Source of the DNA: Viola odorata
Taxonomy: Eukaryota > Streptophyta > Magnoliopsida > Malpighiales > Violaceae
Assembly: GCA_963691705.1 (NCBI GenBank)
Contig: OY829540.1
Coordinates: 72,216,367-72,280,366, forward strand
DNA length: 64,000 nt
Direction: 5' to 3'
Shown: in pieces, positions 21,966 through 33,954 of the stretch
Position numbering within the stretch: the stretch's first letter is position 1
Layout: each line of letters starts with the position of its first letter
Program-made: the position numbers and the translations under genes
The notes under the pieces: generated by a model
Database searches by the model: none
Seen by the model: the letters and a program-made list of their open reading frames with translations, nothing else
Told to the model about the DNA's origin: nothing

Positions 21966-24900
21966 ATGGAGATATTGCAATGGCTCCTCTTTGTATCGCT
22001 TATCAGCATTGGTGTTGGAATGAGTATGGTTCATGGTCAGGATCAATCAGGTACAAAACCAGAGTTGTTTAGTTCGTACGAATTATAACAACATGGTATG
22101 ATGAGTTGTACTTCGAATCTATAATCTTTACGAAACGGTTATAATCTGTGTTTGTTGTTTTCCATCTTTCTCAGAATTCATCAGCATAGATTGTGGTGGA
22201 AAGGTTGGCAGTACAGACTCAACAACAACAATAGAATACATACCTGATGCGCCATTCATTGACAGAGGTGAAACCAATTCTATAGCAGCTGAGTTTATTA
22301 TGACACTCGAGGGAAAAAAACAGTTGCATACACTCAGAAGCTTTCCTGAGGGGAACAGAAGCTGCTATAAGGTTGCTGTGGAAGAAAGGACAAGATACTT
22401 GATCCGAGCTTATTTTATGTATGGAAATTATGATGGAAGACACCAACCACCACAGTTTGATCTTCATACAGGCACTGATAACTGGACTACAGTACAGATA
22501 AGTGACGATCCCTTTCCTTTGTCCTATGAGATAATACATGTAGCAGCGAGGAATCATGAGCATGTCTGCCTCGTCGACACCGGTTCGGGAAGGCCATTCA
22601 TATCAGCACTAGAGTTTAGGCCTTTGGATAGTGAAAGCTACATTGCAAAGAACGTATCTCTGGAACTCAAACTCCGGTGCGATGTTTCTTCATTTATCCC
22701 TAAAACAATCAGGTGACGTAGCATGAACCAAAATTGTTAGTTAAACTTTTCAATTGCTTAACTGACGCAAGCAAAATATGAATGGATGCAGGTACCCGGA
22801 TGATGTGCATGACCGGATCTGGGATACTTGTTACTTCCCAAATAGCAATGTTACGGATACATCACGAACCATTTCCAGTAATATGTACCAGCTACCATCA
22901 GCTATCATGAGGACTGCTGCCATACCATTTTATGCTGATGAGCCACTGACAGTCGAGGGACTTACAGTAGGCACCTCTTCCAAAATATTCACTTACTTAC
23001 ACTTTTCTGAACTCGAACGTCTCGGACCCAACGAAACAAGAAGGTTTGCCGTTTTATTCAGCGAAGAACTGGAATTGGAAGGACCTGTGAATTTGGGTTA
23101 TTTGAACACGTATACGCTGGCCAGCAAAATAGGGTCTTTCTTTACTGATGGGAACTATCATTTCTCTCTTTATAAGGCTCCAGATTCAGCACTTCCACCC
23201 TATATCAATGCTTTTGAGGTTTATTCAGTAGTTGATCTCCTGCAACCACAATCAGCCGAAAAAGACGGTATGACCATCCTAATTAATCGTCACATACACC
23301 GAAGGATAGTCAATTCTTAATCCTATCAAAAAAATAATTATGTTCTGCATGAACATTTCAGCTGATGCAATCATGAACATCAAATTAACATATGGAATAA
23401 AAAGAAACTGGCAAGGAGATCCATGCTCCCCTCCAGAGTACTCATGGGAAGGTATTGTTTGCAACTACGAGGACTATGATAGTCCAAGAATCACATCCCT
23501 GTAAGTCCACTTTTCTTTTTTACTTTAATTTCACATGTTAAAGTTTTGAGCACCAGTATTAACAGTACTAACTAGCATTCGAAATCAGGAATTTGACCTC
23601 AAGTGGGTTGACCGGGAGGGTTAGCGCTGATATCTTCGACCTCAACTTGTTGGAGAGCCTGTAAGTTCTTGATCCCTCTGTATAGAAGCTTTTGGATTAA
23701 CCTCTTATAAAAGATCTGCTACATCCATTCACGGAATGTGAGGCTTCAATTGATTTTTCATGTACAATCTCAGGGACTTGTCAAATAATGGTTTGACTGG
23801 ATTAGTGCCTGAATTCCTGTCTCAAATGAACTCCTTGAAAACCTTGTGAGTTACTTCAGTCAAAAACTGAAAATCTCAGGCTAGACGGGAAGTTATAGGC
23901 ATCACCACATGATCTTGTTTGTTACCAATGTGCAGAAACTTGTCGGGGAACAATCTCACAGGCTCAGTTCCACCAGGGCTCATTGAAAGGGAAAGAAGCG
24001 GTCTTCTACAATTGAGGTTGCTTCTATCAAAACAAGAAACTTATTAATATTTAGCAGGCACAATTTCAGACTGCCAATTGTGTGTTTTCCCATCTGATTT
24101 CATATACAAAAGCTTTACATTTACTAAAAATACTTGATAAACTCCAGCCTCAGCGGAAATCCAAAACTCTGCCAATCCTCTCCATGCAAGAAGGAGATGA
24201 AATTTCTTGTTCCAGTAGCTGCATCCGTTGCTGCATTGCTCGTCGTTGCATCATCACTCGCTGCCTTATTCTGGTGCTTTAGAACACAAAAACAGCAAGG
24301 TATGAAGAACTGTCATTAACTCGAACTTTCATGAATTTCATAGCTTAACTTAATCAAGTAGATGCAGGGCATTTGTTGATTAACTATTGACTTAATTCTT
24401 AAACTTGCTACAATGCCATTGGCTGGAAAAGCGAACAAAACATGCGAGTTATTGGAGTCCAAGAAGCGACAGTTCACATTGGATGAGGTAAAGAATATTA
24501 CAAACAACTTTGAAAGGGTTCTTGGCAAGGGAGGGTTTGGAACAGTTTACCATGGCCTCGTAGATGACACACAAGTTGCTGTCAAGATGATTTCTCCATC
24601 GTCACTTCAAGGGTATAAGCAACTTGAGGCAGAGGTATGTAGAAAACATCAATCAAATTGTGCAGAATTTTTTAATATTGGACAAGTACTTTTGAGAGTT
24701 TATCATGGGAACTATCTAGTGAGATGCTTATTCTCCCAATTGCAGGTCAAAATACTTTTGAGAGTTTACCATGAAAACTTGACTACACTTGTAGGCTTTT
24801 GTTATAAAGGCACTATCCTAGCACTCGTCTACGAGTACATGGCCAATGGGGACTTGCAAAAGCATCTATCAGGTTCATTTACTTCTTTTGTTTTGATAAG

Positions 24901-25947
24901 AGTTTCATTTACAATGGTTACTAATGCCTACAAATCAGATTGAACTCCTTTCAGACCCTATATGCATCAAACATGCATGGTTGAGATAGAATTCTAAGAA
25001 CTCAGCTTCCAAACAATTTCTAATGTTTGTACCACTTTTATGTGGATTCCTGTATCTAGAGAGAAACCGAAATTCATTGAATTGGAAGAGAAGGCTTCAA
25101 ATATCACTCGACCCAGCAAAAGGTTAGCACCGGCTATGATAATTTCCATACTATTTTTTTTGTCTTCTTTCTGATTAATGACCTATATAATTATGTAAGT
25201 AATGGAGAATATGGATGTAGGATTGGAGTATCTACACCATGGGTGCAAGCCACCAATTGTGCATAGAGATGTGAAGGCTACCAACATCTTATTAAACGAT
25301 AAATTCCAAGCTAAATTATCTGAGTTTGGACTGTCAAGAATGTTCCCAGTCGAAAGTGATGACTCTCACATATCAACCTCTGTTGCTGGTATCCCTGAGT
25401 ACATCGACCCTGAGTGAGTAGTTCAGACTTTTACCATCTAATGATAGTTTTATGTTTCATGTCAAACATTATTCTTTGAAGACAACTTGGTTGTAAGACA
25501 CACAATAGAAATATATTGTCCAACAAATCTTCTAGGAACTCAACAAATTTCCTTGCGGCAAACTGCAGGTACTATGAAAGCAATTGGCTGAGGAAGAAAA
25601 GTGATGTCTACAGTTTCGGGCTGGTTCTCTTAAACATAATCACAGGCAAAACTGAAACTACTAAATCAATTGAGAGGTCTAGGTTAAGACAGTGGGTCGA
25701 TTCCTTGCTTGAAAATGGAGATATTACAGCTATCGTTGATCCAATACTAGCTGGTCAGTTTGGCATCAACTCTGCCAGGAGAGCTGTAGAAATAGCGATG
25801 TCATGCATGTCGTCTACCTTAGCGGGGAGACCAAACATGAATCAAGTAGTTGCAGAATTGAATGAGTGTTTGGCAATTGAATTAGCTGCGAATGAACCGA
25901 ATATTTCTATTGCAGTTGAAACTCCATTAATTGCTCTGGAAATGTAA
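21966..25947 (+). CDS. Malectin-like/LRR receptor kinase (LRR-I type), 859 aa, DFG motif changed to EFG
   Basis: Thirteen exons fit GT-AG rules and one frame: 21966-22050, 22175-22712, 22792-23267, 23362-23500, 23589-23660, 23774-23845, 23936-24016, 24148-24299, 24432-24634, 24746-24872, 25060-25122, 25221-25413, 25569-25947 (2580 nt). Order: signal peptide, malectin-like ectodomain (FISIDCGG start, about 30-360), a WQGDPCSP block, three LRRs each in a 72-81 nt exon, a membrane helix ([15 protein letters not shown]), then kinase. The glycine loop [15 protein letters not shown] (Lys590) and HRD (Asp686) are present, but the Mg-binding DFG is EFG (Glu704) and the activation segment reads GIPEYIDPE instead of the usual GTxGYxDPE. 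Relatives include FRK1/SIRK and MEE39, plasma-membrane kinases in defence or development. Exon 9 has a poor acceptor (GGCTGGAAAAG). The frame is otherwise intact, so it may be a pseudokinase. Confidence 0.87.
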
Positions 25948-26316
25948 TATATAGTTCGATATAATGAAAAAAGAAAGTAGGGAAGATTCATCATTGGGGA
26001 AAAAAAGAGACTAGTATGGTGATCTTTTAACCTACTGTTTCCCAAGTTTGGGTGGCTTATAGGGTTGTGTGATACATATAAACAGAGCTCAGTGCAGCCT
26101 TATATTTTTAAGCAACAGATTAATGTCTATACTACTCTCTTTGCAGTTAGAGGGAATCACCCCATTTTTCAAACAAAAAGAGAATACACCTCTATTATTT
26201 ACGAACGCATGGAGTTGTTTCAACTTTCAACGAGTACGAGCCCCTAACTCGACTTAAACTTTAAAAATTCTCTTAGAAAATCGACATCACTTGAAAAGTT
26301 ACGTCGGATAGATCCA
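25948..26316. other. Kinase 3' flank, nothing else recognised
   Basis: Downstream region of the kinase gene. Open frames here are short and match nothing known. Confidence 0.5.
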
Positions 26317-26437
26317 GCCCATTTCCTTTCCCGCGGGTTGGATGAGTGGGTTTTCCAACCCGGTATGAAACGATGTCGTTTTTGGCAAGGTATGAACGAC
26401 GCGTCGTTCATCTTAAGATAAATTATGCGCCTAATAA

Positions 26438-26508
26438 GGGAATTCCCAGAATCGAACTCGGGACCCCTCGCACCTTGTGCGAGAATCATACCACTGGACC
26501 AAATGCAC
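26438..26508 (-). pseudogene. tRNA-Pro-derived pseudogene, left arm
   Basis: Read on the minus strand it starts GTGCATTTGGTCCAGTGG and contains ATTCTCGC, GTGCGAG and GTCCCGAGTTCGATTC. This is the A-box and B-box pattern and D/T-arm wording of plant tRNA-Pro. The loop reads ACAAGGT rather than one with a proline anticodon, and the acceptor stem does not pair (GTGCATT against AATTCCC). Not a working tRNA. Confidence 0.72.
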
Positions 26509-27408
26509 TTGATGTGTTAACATTAATTACTACTAATATATATTGAGTAGTTTCTGATTTTTGCTGAACAAATATATTACTCCAAAACCCTACTCCAAAA
26601 TAATATAATTAAATTAAAAAATATAAAGATTTTGTAAAAATTCCAAAAATAATTTAATTAATATAAAAATCCAGAAAAAATTGAAAAATTCCAAAAAATG
26701 TAATAATTCCAAAAAAATGTAAAATTTCGTAAAAAAATGTTAAAATTCTAAAAAATAATTAATTAATCCAAAAATCCAAAAAAGTTGTACAAATTACAAA
26801 AAAATCGAAAAAATGTAATAACTCCAAAAAAATGTTAAAAATGTATAAAAAATTATAAAATTTAGAAATTAATCTAAAAAATTCAGAAAGATGTTAAAAT
26901 TCCAAAATAAAATTAATTAATCTAAAAATCCAAAAAATTGCAAAAAAATAATTAATTGTAGATATTTAATTTTTTTTGGGAATTTTTATATTTTTTTTGG
27001 AATTTGTACATATTTTTTGGAATTTTTACATATTTTTAGATTTTTAGATTAATTAAATTATTTTTGGAATTTTTTACATCTTTTTAGAATTTTTACATTT
27101 TTTCTAGATTTTTAAATTATTTTTGGAATTTTTACAATTATTTTTGAAATTTTAACATTTTTTGAAATATTTAAGAAATGAACATGAAAAGCTACTCACA
27201 AAATCGAAAAGAACTGAGGAAAGGGTGCGGTAATGGGAAGGGTTTTGGAGTAATATATTTTTCCAATTATTTTTGGAATTTTTACAATTATTTTTGTAAA
27301 TTTTTACATTTTTTAATTTAATTATATTATTTTGGAGTAATATATTTTTTCAGCAAAAATCAGAATTTACACAATATATTTTTGTAGTAATCAATGTTAA
27401 CACATGAA

Positions 27409-27470
27409 GTGCATTTGGTCCAGTGGTATGATTCTCGCACCTTGTCCCGAGTTCGATTCTCGGAATTCCC
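27409..27470 (+). pseudogene. tRNA-Pro-derived pseudogene, right arm
   Basis: Same tRNA-Pro-like sequence in the opposite orientation. It is about 9 nt shorter because the anticodon stem and variable region are deleted (CTCGCACCTTGTCCCGAG). It keeps GGTCCAGTGGTATGATTCTCG and GAGTTCGATTCTCGGAA. Non-functional. Confidence 0.72.
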
Positions 27471-27894
27471 TTGTTAGGCGCATCATTTATCTTAAGATGA
27501 ACGTCGTTCATACCTTGCCAAAAACGATGTCGTTTCATACCAACCCGCGGGAAAGGAAACGGGCCGTTTGCTTTAACCCCACCAAAATGAAAAGGTTTTC
27601 AATATCAACTGCATCTTTTTCCTTAAGCAGCACAGTTTGATCAACGTCTCCTCTGCTTCCTGTGCCTTTCATCTCTGTCAAAGCTAAACGATATCCCCTA
27701 ATCCACTAAGGCTCAATTCACGTATAAATTAATACGTGTCATTAATCTGAAGTAATTGATAATACAGTTTTGTAGAAAAATTCAAAATCATTTGATCAGC
27801 TGAAGTCATCCTTACAAGAGAGGAAAAAATTCAAAATTAATACGTGTCATTGATTTTATATCTCTCTACTTCGTAGTTTTTTATAAAATAAAAA

Positions 27895-28520
27895 CATAAG
27901 CTTTCTCCGTCACCCTTACAAGAGAGGAAAAAATTCAAGCTCTCACTCTCCTTTTTTTTCAATCAAGACAACACAAACACTGCTCTTTCAATCCTCACTC
28001 TCGGCTGCTTCTGACCGAAACATAAACCACAACCCAGCACCTCCATAGCCAACACCCAAACAAGCCACACCGCACCGCCACACCATACACCGCCGTCACA
28101 GTAGCTCTTTAGCAGCCACACAATTTCAATTTCACTCATCTCACCCTCTCCATCATGGGTGGCAATCCCAATTCTCTGATCCTGATTTTCTTGATTTTAA
28201 TCTCAACTTTATCTACCACTCAATCATGGAATTGGTTCTCTTCATCTATTCATCTGGAAAATTCTGACCCACACACCCAATTCCTTCTCCCCTGATCACT
28301 CTCCCGTTATAGAATTTACAGTAGATGGTATTGGTAGTGACCAGAAATCAATTGAATTGGTTGAGAATGCTAAAAATAAGATGGCCGGCGGCACAAATTC
28401 TTGCTGGCAGAATTCTTACAAACAACTCTTTGCTTCTTGCTCCCAAATTCTTGCAGCTGAAGAGAAAAAGGTCGCGATTCGCTTGACAACTCAATGATTG
28501 CTTCCAGAGAGACCTCCATG
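27895..28520 (+). pseudogene. GAMETE EXPRESSED 1 (GEX1)-like 5' fragment, copy A
   Basis: Homologous over about 620 bp to the reverse complement of 29958-30575. An ATG at 28155 opens MGGNPNSLILIFLILIST, a signal-peptide-like start, followed by TTQSWNWFSSS. A one-base insertion near 28283 shifts the frame. The downstream conserved block (SIELVENAKNKMAGG, SCWQNSYKQLFASC) is in another frame and ends with a TGA where GEX1 proteins have tryptophan after RFA. GEX1 is a membrane protein of gametes and the nuclear envelope (family knowledge). Only the N-terminal exon region is present; I see no later exons. The similarity includes the 5' leader, so this is a DNA-level duplicate. Confidence 0.72.
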
Positions 28521-29957
28521 CCATCGTCTACCTGCAGGGGAATTTGTTAGATGGGAAGAAAATCATAATTGCTTGCAGAATAGCATTCAAGTTGCGATTA
28601 TTCACACTAACTTAGGTAGTGAGCATGCTAGAGTCAAATTATACCTTTTCCTACTCCTCCTAGAGTCAAATTCTCAGATGCAAAATCTGATTAAAATATT
28701 AATTCCAAACATTTCAAACCCAAAACTTATGGATTTGCATTGCCTATAGAAAACAAAATCCTGTCATTAACATTTTGCACAAAAGATAATACATGTCTTT
28801 AATTACAAAGGCTTACTTACTTCAATAAATAGCTTTGAATATTTGGAAGGCCACTCATCAGTATCCTTTACCAATGACCTGTTAGCAGCACTCAGCTATA
28901 ATCAGTAACTGGAGGATATGTCAGAAACGGAAAACAATGTCAGAATTAGACTCTCTCAGTTATCTCAGTTATTGAATCAAGTTAATAGAAGTATGCCACT
29001 TACAATTCTTTGAATAAAAGTATTTTCATCTTATAGGCACGAGCTGAACACTTAATTTCAAAGCTAAACAACATAAGTTATTTAATGACTGGAAATTAAA
29101 CCATCAAATAAACACAATGCTTGTTGTAGTGTGTTACAAGAATTGTTAACCAACAAAATTATAGCCCTATATTCCTGTTTCGCTAAAAGAATGAAAGAAA
29201 AACAGAACAGAAACAGCAAAAGTGTGCTGTCCCAATGACTATCTTAACAATCAACTCCACTTCATTTCCTCTTTGAAAAACTACAAACAAACGAAGAAAA
29301 AAAACTATAAAAGAAGAAGAAAACACGTATGAGCCCGTGAATTCATCTAAACTGTCCATTATGCATTTGATCAAAGACGAAAATGCAAGTTTCAGCCTTT
29401 CATTAAAAACTCTAAGGGCAACTCAGTCTCAGACAATAATCCAAGGGGGAAAAATCGATGTAAAAGATAGCTACTTTCATCAAATTTTGAAATAACACAA
29501 TCCTTTCTTTCAGCAAATAGCAATTCAATGTACTTAGAGAACAGAAGGAATGTATTTCAGGAAATGGACTCACCTCTTATATTTAGCACCAGCCATCCCT
29601 AGAAAAATCATTACTTCAATGTTATATATACGCATACAAGGAAAAGGAAAAACCCACACCCACACCTACACACACAGCACTGACAACTATACGTGTGTAT
29701 TGTACAGGCACAAAAATAAGGTATTCGCTTAAAAAAACAAAACCCATTTCGATTTATGACAGTTAATATCACATATGCTACAAAATCAAAAGAACCTCTA
29801 TAACATCACATGCTCCAAAAGACAATATCAACTATCGCACAAAAAGATTTTAGCTTTTCTTGACTTCAAGTAGAAAAATATGGTATTTTTGCTTACCTAA
29901 CTGGAAGGAAGGGAAGGGAGGAGAGTCAAGGACGAGCCAGAGGTTTTTATCTCTGGA
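28521..29957. other. Spacer between the inverted GEX1 fragments
   Basis: No gene recognised on either strand. The right part holds a CA-rich microsatellite (about 29653-29680). The arms on either side are inverted copies, but this 1.4-kb spacer shows no obvious self-complementarity. Confidence 0.5.
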
Positions 29958-30575
29958 AGCAATCACTGAGATGCTAAGCGAATCGTGATTTTTTCTCCTC
30001 ATCTGTAAGAATTTGGTAGCAAGAAGCAAAGAGTTGTTTGTAAGAAATTCTGCAGCAAGAATTCATGCCGCCGGCCATCTTATTTTTAGCATTCTCAACC
30101 AATTCAATTGATTTCTTATCACCACCAATACCATCTACTGTAAATTCTGCAACGGCAGAGTGGTCAGGGGAGAAGGAGTTCGTGTGTGGGTCAAGATTTT
30201 CCAGATGAGTAGATGAAGAAGAGAACCAATTCCATGATTGAGTGGTAGATGAAGTTGAGATTAAAATCAATAAAATCAGGATCAGAGAATTAGGATTGCC
30301 ACCCGTGAGGCAGAGGGTGAGATGAGTGAAATTGAATTTGTTGTTGTGGCTGCCAGAGAGCGGCTGTGACGGTGGTGTGTGGTGTGGCTTGTTTGGGTGT
30401 TGGTTGGAGGACGGAAATGGAGGTGCTGGGTTGTGGTTTTTGTCTCGGTCCGAGGAGGCCGAGAGAGTGAGGATTGAAAGAGCAGTGTTTGTGTTTGTTT
30501 GTCTTGATTGAAAAAAAAAAAGGAGAGTGAGACCTTGAATTTTTTCCTCTTGTAAGGGTGAGGGAGAAGGCTTTT
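29958..30575 (-). pseudogene. GEX1-like 5' fragment, copy B
   Basis: Minus-strand counterpart of copy A. Reading from about 30300 it shows GGNPNSLILILLILIST, SWNWFSSSSTHLEN, then SIELVENAKNKMAGG and EEKKSRFA. The frame is open through this block, but the start codon is ACG instead of ATG. A TAG stands at the tryptophan codon after RFA (stop at 29974-29976). After CTTCCAGAGA, similarity to copy A ends. Copy B therefore keeps the frame better than A but lost its start. No further exons are seen. Confidence 0.72.
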
Positions 30576-31423
30576 CATAGGAGGTGGTGATGGGATGAGA
30601 GGGTTGCCGTTGTGTGTGGTTGGCAGAAGCGACGATGGTGATTGTTGAATGGTGATGTGTTGCAGGTTGCCGTTGTGGCAGAGTAGTGGAGAGTGTAGGC
30701 TTTTTGGGAAGAAAGGAGCCGTTGAGCTGCTGCGATGGTGTGGGAGTAGGGGCTGCGATGAGCATTAATGGGCCGAAAGAGAGGGAGTTGATACGAGGGA
30801 AAGTTTTCATATTTTTTGTTCGAGTTAATGGTTCGAGACATCTCTTTCGAAACCGATAAAAACACGAATGAGAAAAATAAATGAAATGATAGTAAATAAT
30901 AATAACAAACAATAATTATGTAAAATCTAAATAAAAATAAAAATACGGATCTGCTATCATAAATACAATAACGATGATTTAAATTAATCTAATTGTGTCA
31001 AAATTCGGATATGAATTGTTATCCCTTCTAAAAATGTGATTAAATTTTAAATAAATATCTCAATTTAAGATCACATAAAGATTGAAACGTGTCATACTTG
31101 ATTATGTGTAATTAATCAACTCCCAACCCAAAAGTGAATTTGCTAAAAAAAGTTTAAAAATAATTCCAACAAAGATTTAAATATATATATAAAAAGAATA
31201 AAAACCCCCGACTGACAACTGTCCTGCTCTATCCCCAAATCTTGATTCACGCGTAAACTCCCTCCAAATCCTCCAAATTTACCATCTTTACCCCGAATCC
31301 CTATTCTTTCTCACTCTGTTACAAAAGCCAAAAAAAAAATCCCCAATTCCCTCATTCCAATCTCTCCCCTCTAACCAAAATCCAAAATCCTTTTTCTTTC
31401 TGCTCCTATTTTCTTCGCGGGAA
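30576..31423. other. Intergenic between GEX1 copy B and the calmodulin-like gene
   Basis: No gene seen. A minus-strand open frame runs on from copy B to 30912 but has no recognised content. The last 150 bp are C/T-rich with CCAAATCC and TTCTCACTC words and probably form the leader of the calmodulin-like gene. Confidence 0.5.
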
Positions 31424-32005
31424 ATGGGTTTCAGAGCACTTTTCCACCGCAAGAGATCCAAGAAATCCGACTCTTCCCCCACCAATTCGCCGCCGTCAAC
31501 GGCCCCTTCTCCTGGATCCCATCCCCACCAAGAACTGCAGCAGGTTTTCATGAAATTTGACGTCAATGGCGACGGCAAAATTTGTTCGGCGGAGCTGGGT
31601 TCCATCATGGCTAGCCTCGGCCACCAACCCACAGAAGAAGAGCTCGACACCATGATCAAAGAATTCGACGCTGACGGCGATGGATACATCGATTTCCAAG
31701 AGTTCGTCGCGCTCAACACCCAAGGTTTGGACAACAACGAGGTGATGGAAAATCTGAAGGACGCGTTCTCCGTCTACGACATCGACGGTGACGGCTCCAT
31801 CTCCGCGGAGGAGCTGCACAAGGTCATGGCGAAGCTTGGGGAGCCGTGCTCCATGGCGGAGTGCCGGGGAATGATCAACGGCGTTGACAACGACGGAAAT
31901 GGGAGGATTGATTTCGAGGAGTTTAAGGCCATGATGATGATGGGTGCCCGGTGGGATTCCGGCACGTCGCCTGTCGACGGTTCATTGCCGGCCGACCGGC
32001 CGTAG
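31424..32005 (+). CDS. Calmodulin-like protein, four EF-hands, 193 aa
   Basis: Intronless. The calcium loops are all complete with 12 residues: DVNGDGKICSAE (46-57), DADGDGYIDFQE (82-93), DIDGDGSISAEE (119-130) and DNDGNGRIDFEE (155-166). All have acidic residues at positions 1 and 12 and glycine at 6, so all four should bind calcium. Before them is a 35-residue extension that is basic at the start (MGFRALFHRKRSKK) and then Ser/Pro-rich. Gly2 is present, but residue 6 is not Ser/Thr, so myristoylation is doubtful. After EF4 is a short Met-rich and Pro/Gly tail. It is a calcium sensor of the plant CML group; the exact CML number cannot be set without a tree. The ATG follows a pyrimidine-rich leader, and no in-frame upstream ATG fits better. 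Confidence 0.92.
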   Translation: MGFRALFHRKRSKKSDSSPTNSPPSTAPSPGSHPHQELQQVFMKFDVNGDGKICSAELGSIMASLGHQPTEEELDTMIKEFDADGDGYIDFQEFVALNTQGLDNNEVMENLKDAFSVYDIDGDGSISAEELHKVMAKLGEPCSMAECRGMINGVDNDGNGRIDFEEFKAMMMMGARWDSGTSPVDGSLPADRP

Positions 32006-33354
32006 TGATAATCATTTTTCTGTGATCCATTTTAGTTTCTACAAAAAGATTAAGATCTGTTTAGGTTGTTTTTAAGTATCTTCTAATTTTATTTTTCTTC
32101 CAACTTGGTTGTAAGTTCTTCTAATTTTAATTAGGAAAAAAAGTGTGAATATTGGATGGAATAGAATGATCTACTGTTTCATTGACTTTTGTTTTTTGTT
32201 TTTGTGGTTATTATTTTAGATTCTGATTTTATTTTGATGCCAGAATGGTCGGTTGATCGGTGATTTTGACTCATTGTTGATGTTAATGGTTCTTTAATTA
32301 TTGTCCTTTCAGTTATTCCCTCGACTATTTCGACACCAAACTAATTTGATCGAGCATGATCGGTTTTGTAAAACGACGATTCTCTTCATTTTATAAAATT
32401 ATTAATCGATCTAAATTTAATTCTTGAAATGAGTAACAATGTTGCCGAAAATATTCGAATTAGTATCACTGAACTACAATCGCACCGATAATGAATTGAA
32501 TGGTTGGTTGGTTGGTTGGTTGAGTAGTTGGGACCTTGGCAATTGGGGTGAGTTGTGTGGTTTTAATTTTTTTAACAAAAGGCAAAGCATTTAGTTTCAA
32601 GAACCGGATAACGTGGGCATGTTTCCGATAACATGGGGAACACATTCTCTTTACGCGCTTTACTCTGCCTTTTTATTTTATTTTATTTTATTTTATTGGG
32701 TATATGAGTTGAAAAATTAGATTGAGAATTAAATTAATAATTAAATAATTATTTTAAAGATAAAAAGAAATTGAATTTAAAATAAAAAAATAGAGGGTTC
32801 AATGAGACAATTATAAACATATGACTTGATGTTTATTATAAAAAATTATTTTAAATAAATGGAAAATCTTTTCTAAAATATTTTATTAGTGAATTATACA
32901 AAAAGAAAACCTCAGTTTATCTTATTTTTTCATAATTATTTGTAATGATATCACAAACTTATAGAGAATATGCAATAAACAACCAATGAGTTTTCGATAT
33001 GTTGAATACTACTTTTATTTAACGTTTTTAATAAGCACTAATTTTTTTTAAAAAAAAATAACAACAAATTTCACTTATTATTTTAGTTAATATAAGGTGT
33101 AACAAATTATAAATTAAAAGTAAACATAAGGTCCGGTCTTTTTTTAACAAGAGCAGCAAGTATAAATTAATGTCTAACTTCGTCAAGGTGCATATATGAA
33201 TAATGGTTGTAAAAATCTGGTACCGCGTTTTTTACTTGCTATTGGTATGAGTCCGTGAGATGTATCGGTTCCGCTTAAAATATTGATTTCGGTTGGCATT
33301 TTAATATCCTATTTTTCTTATATATAATGCATAACATTCAACCCACTTTTGATA
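32006..33354. other. AT-rich intergenic
   Basis: 3' flank of the calmodulin-like gene, then AT-rich DNA with a (TTTTA)n microsatellite at about 32662-32695 and a (GGTT)n run near 32501-32521. No gene seen. Confidence 0.6.
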
Positions 33355-33356
33355 TA

Positions 33357-33615
33357 CTCCCTCCGTCCTTCAATGATTGTCGTTTTAGCTTTTGTTTTTA
33401 CTGTTTCGGCACGTATCTTAAAACGGCCGGCAGACTCACTATTTGAGATAATTTTGCCCCTAATTTTTTCTGGGAAGTACGTTAAGGATTAACGTACGTT
33501 CAAAAAAAAAATAGATTTTTTTGGGGTCAAATAGTGCCTCATCCGGCCTCCTCGATATGCGTTCCCTACTGAATATTGGGATGCGAGGAAGACATTTATT
33601 GAGGGACAGAGGGAG
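33357..33615. mobile_element. Stowaway-like MITE, copy 1
   Basis: 259 bp with terminal inverted repeats CTCCCTCCGTCC and GGACAGAGGGAG, flanked by TA on both sides (33355-33356 and 33616-33617), as for Tc1/mariner MITEs. The centre has the palindrome CGTACGTTAAGGATTAACGT and the text GGTCAAATAGTGC, shared with the copy at 55724-55959. Confidence 0.85.
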
Positions 33616-33954
33616 TAAATTTTAGTATTAAGATGGAACATACCGTTTTGATCGGTCAGTAATTGACAGATATGGACCGAAATGATACAATATATTTTCT
33701 ATTTCATTTAGTTTTAGGATCATAGGATTGATAACATTGATCTCATGTACAAAATAATTATTAGTGGGCCAAGTTAGAGAAAAAAACTATGTTTTCATGA
33801 CAAGACTAGAAGATTGAATCAAATGAAAGAAACCGAGCTTAGAACTTCTCGGAGGATCTAGCTATAAACTGCAAGCACAAGATAAAGACAAGAAACGAAC
33901 AAGATAGATTGAAATAAGGAAGGAATTAGGCAGCAGAATTAAGAACATGAAATT

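Larger units (their letters stand above)
26317..27565. repeat. Large foldback (inverted-repeat) element with tRNA-derived arms
   Basis: The left arm (from 26317, CCCATTTCCTTTCCCGCGGG) and the right arm (to 27565, CCCGCGGGAAAGGAAACGGG) are reverse complements over more than 250 bp each. The left arm has an extra piece of about 23 bp near 26341. The arms contain matching AACGATGTCGTTT, CTTAAGATAAAT/ATTTATCTTAAG, tRNA-like sequence and AATATATTACTCCAAAA. The centre (about 26580-27340) is almost pure A/T, built of CCAAAAA/TTTTTGGAATT words in opposite orientation, so the whole can fold into one hairpin. Confidence 0.85.

Noticed and set aside
26438..26508. Functional tRNA gene
   Set aside because: The acceptor stem does not pair, and the anticodon loop lacks T33 and a proline anticodon.
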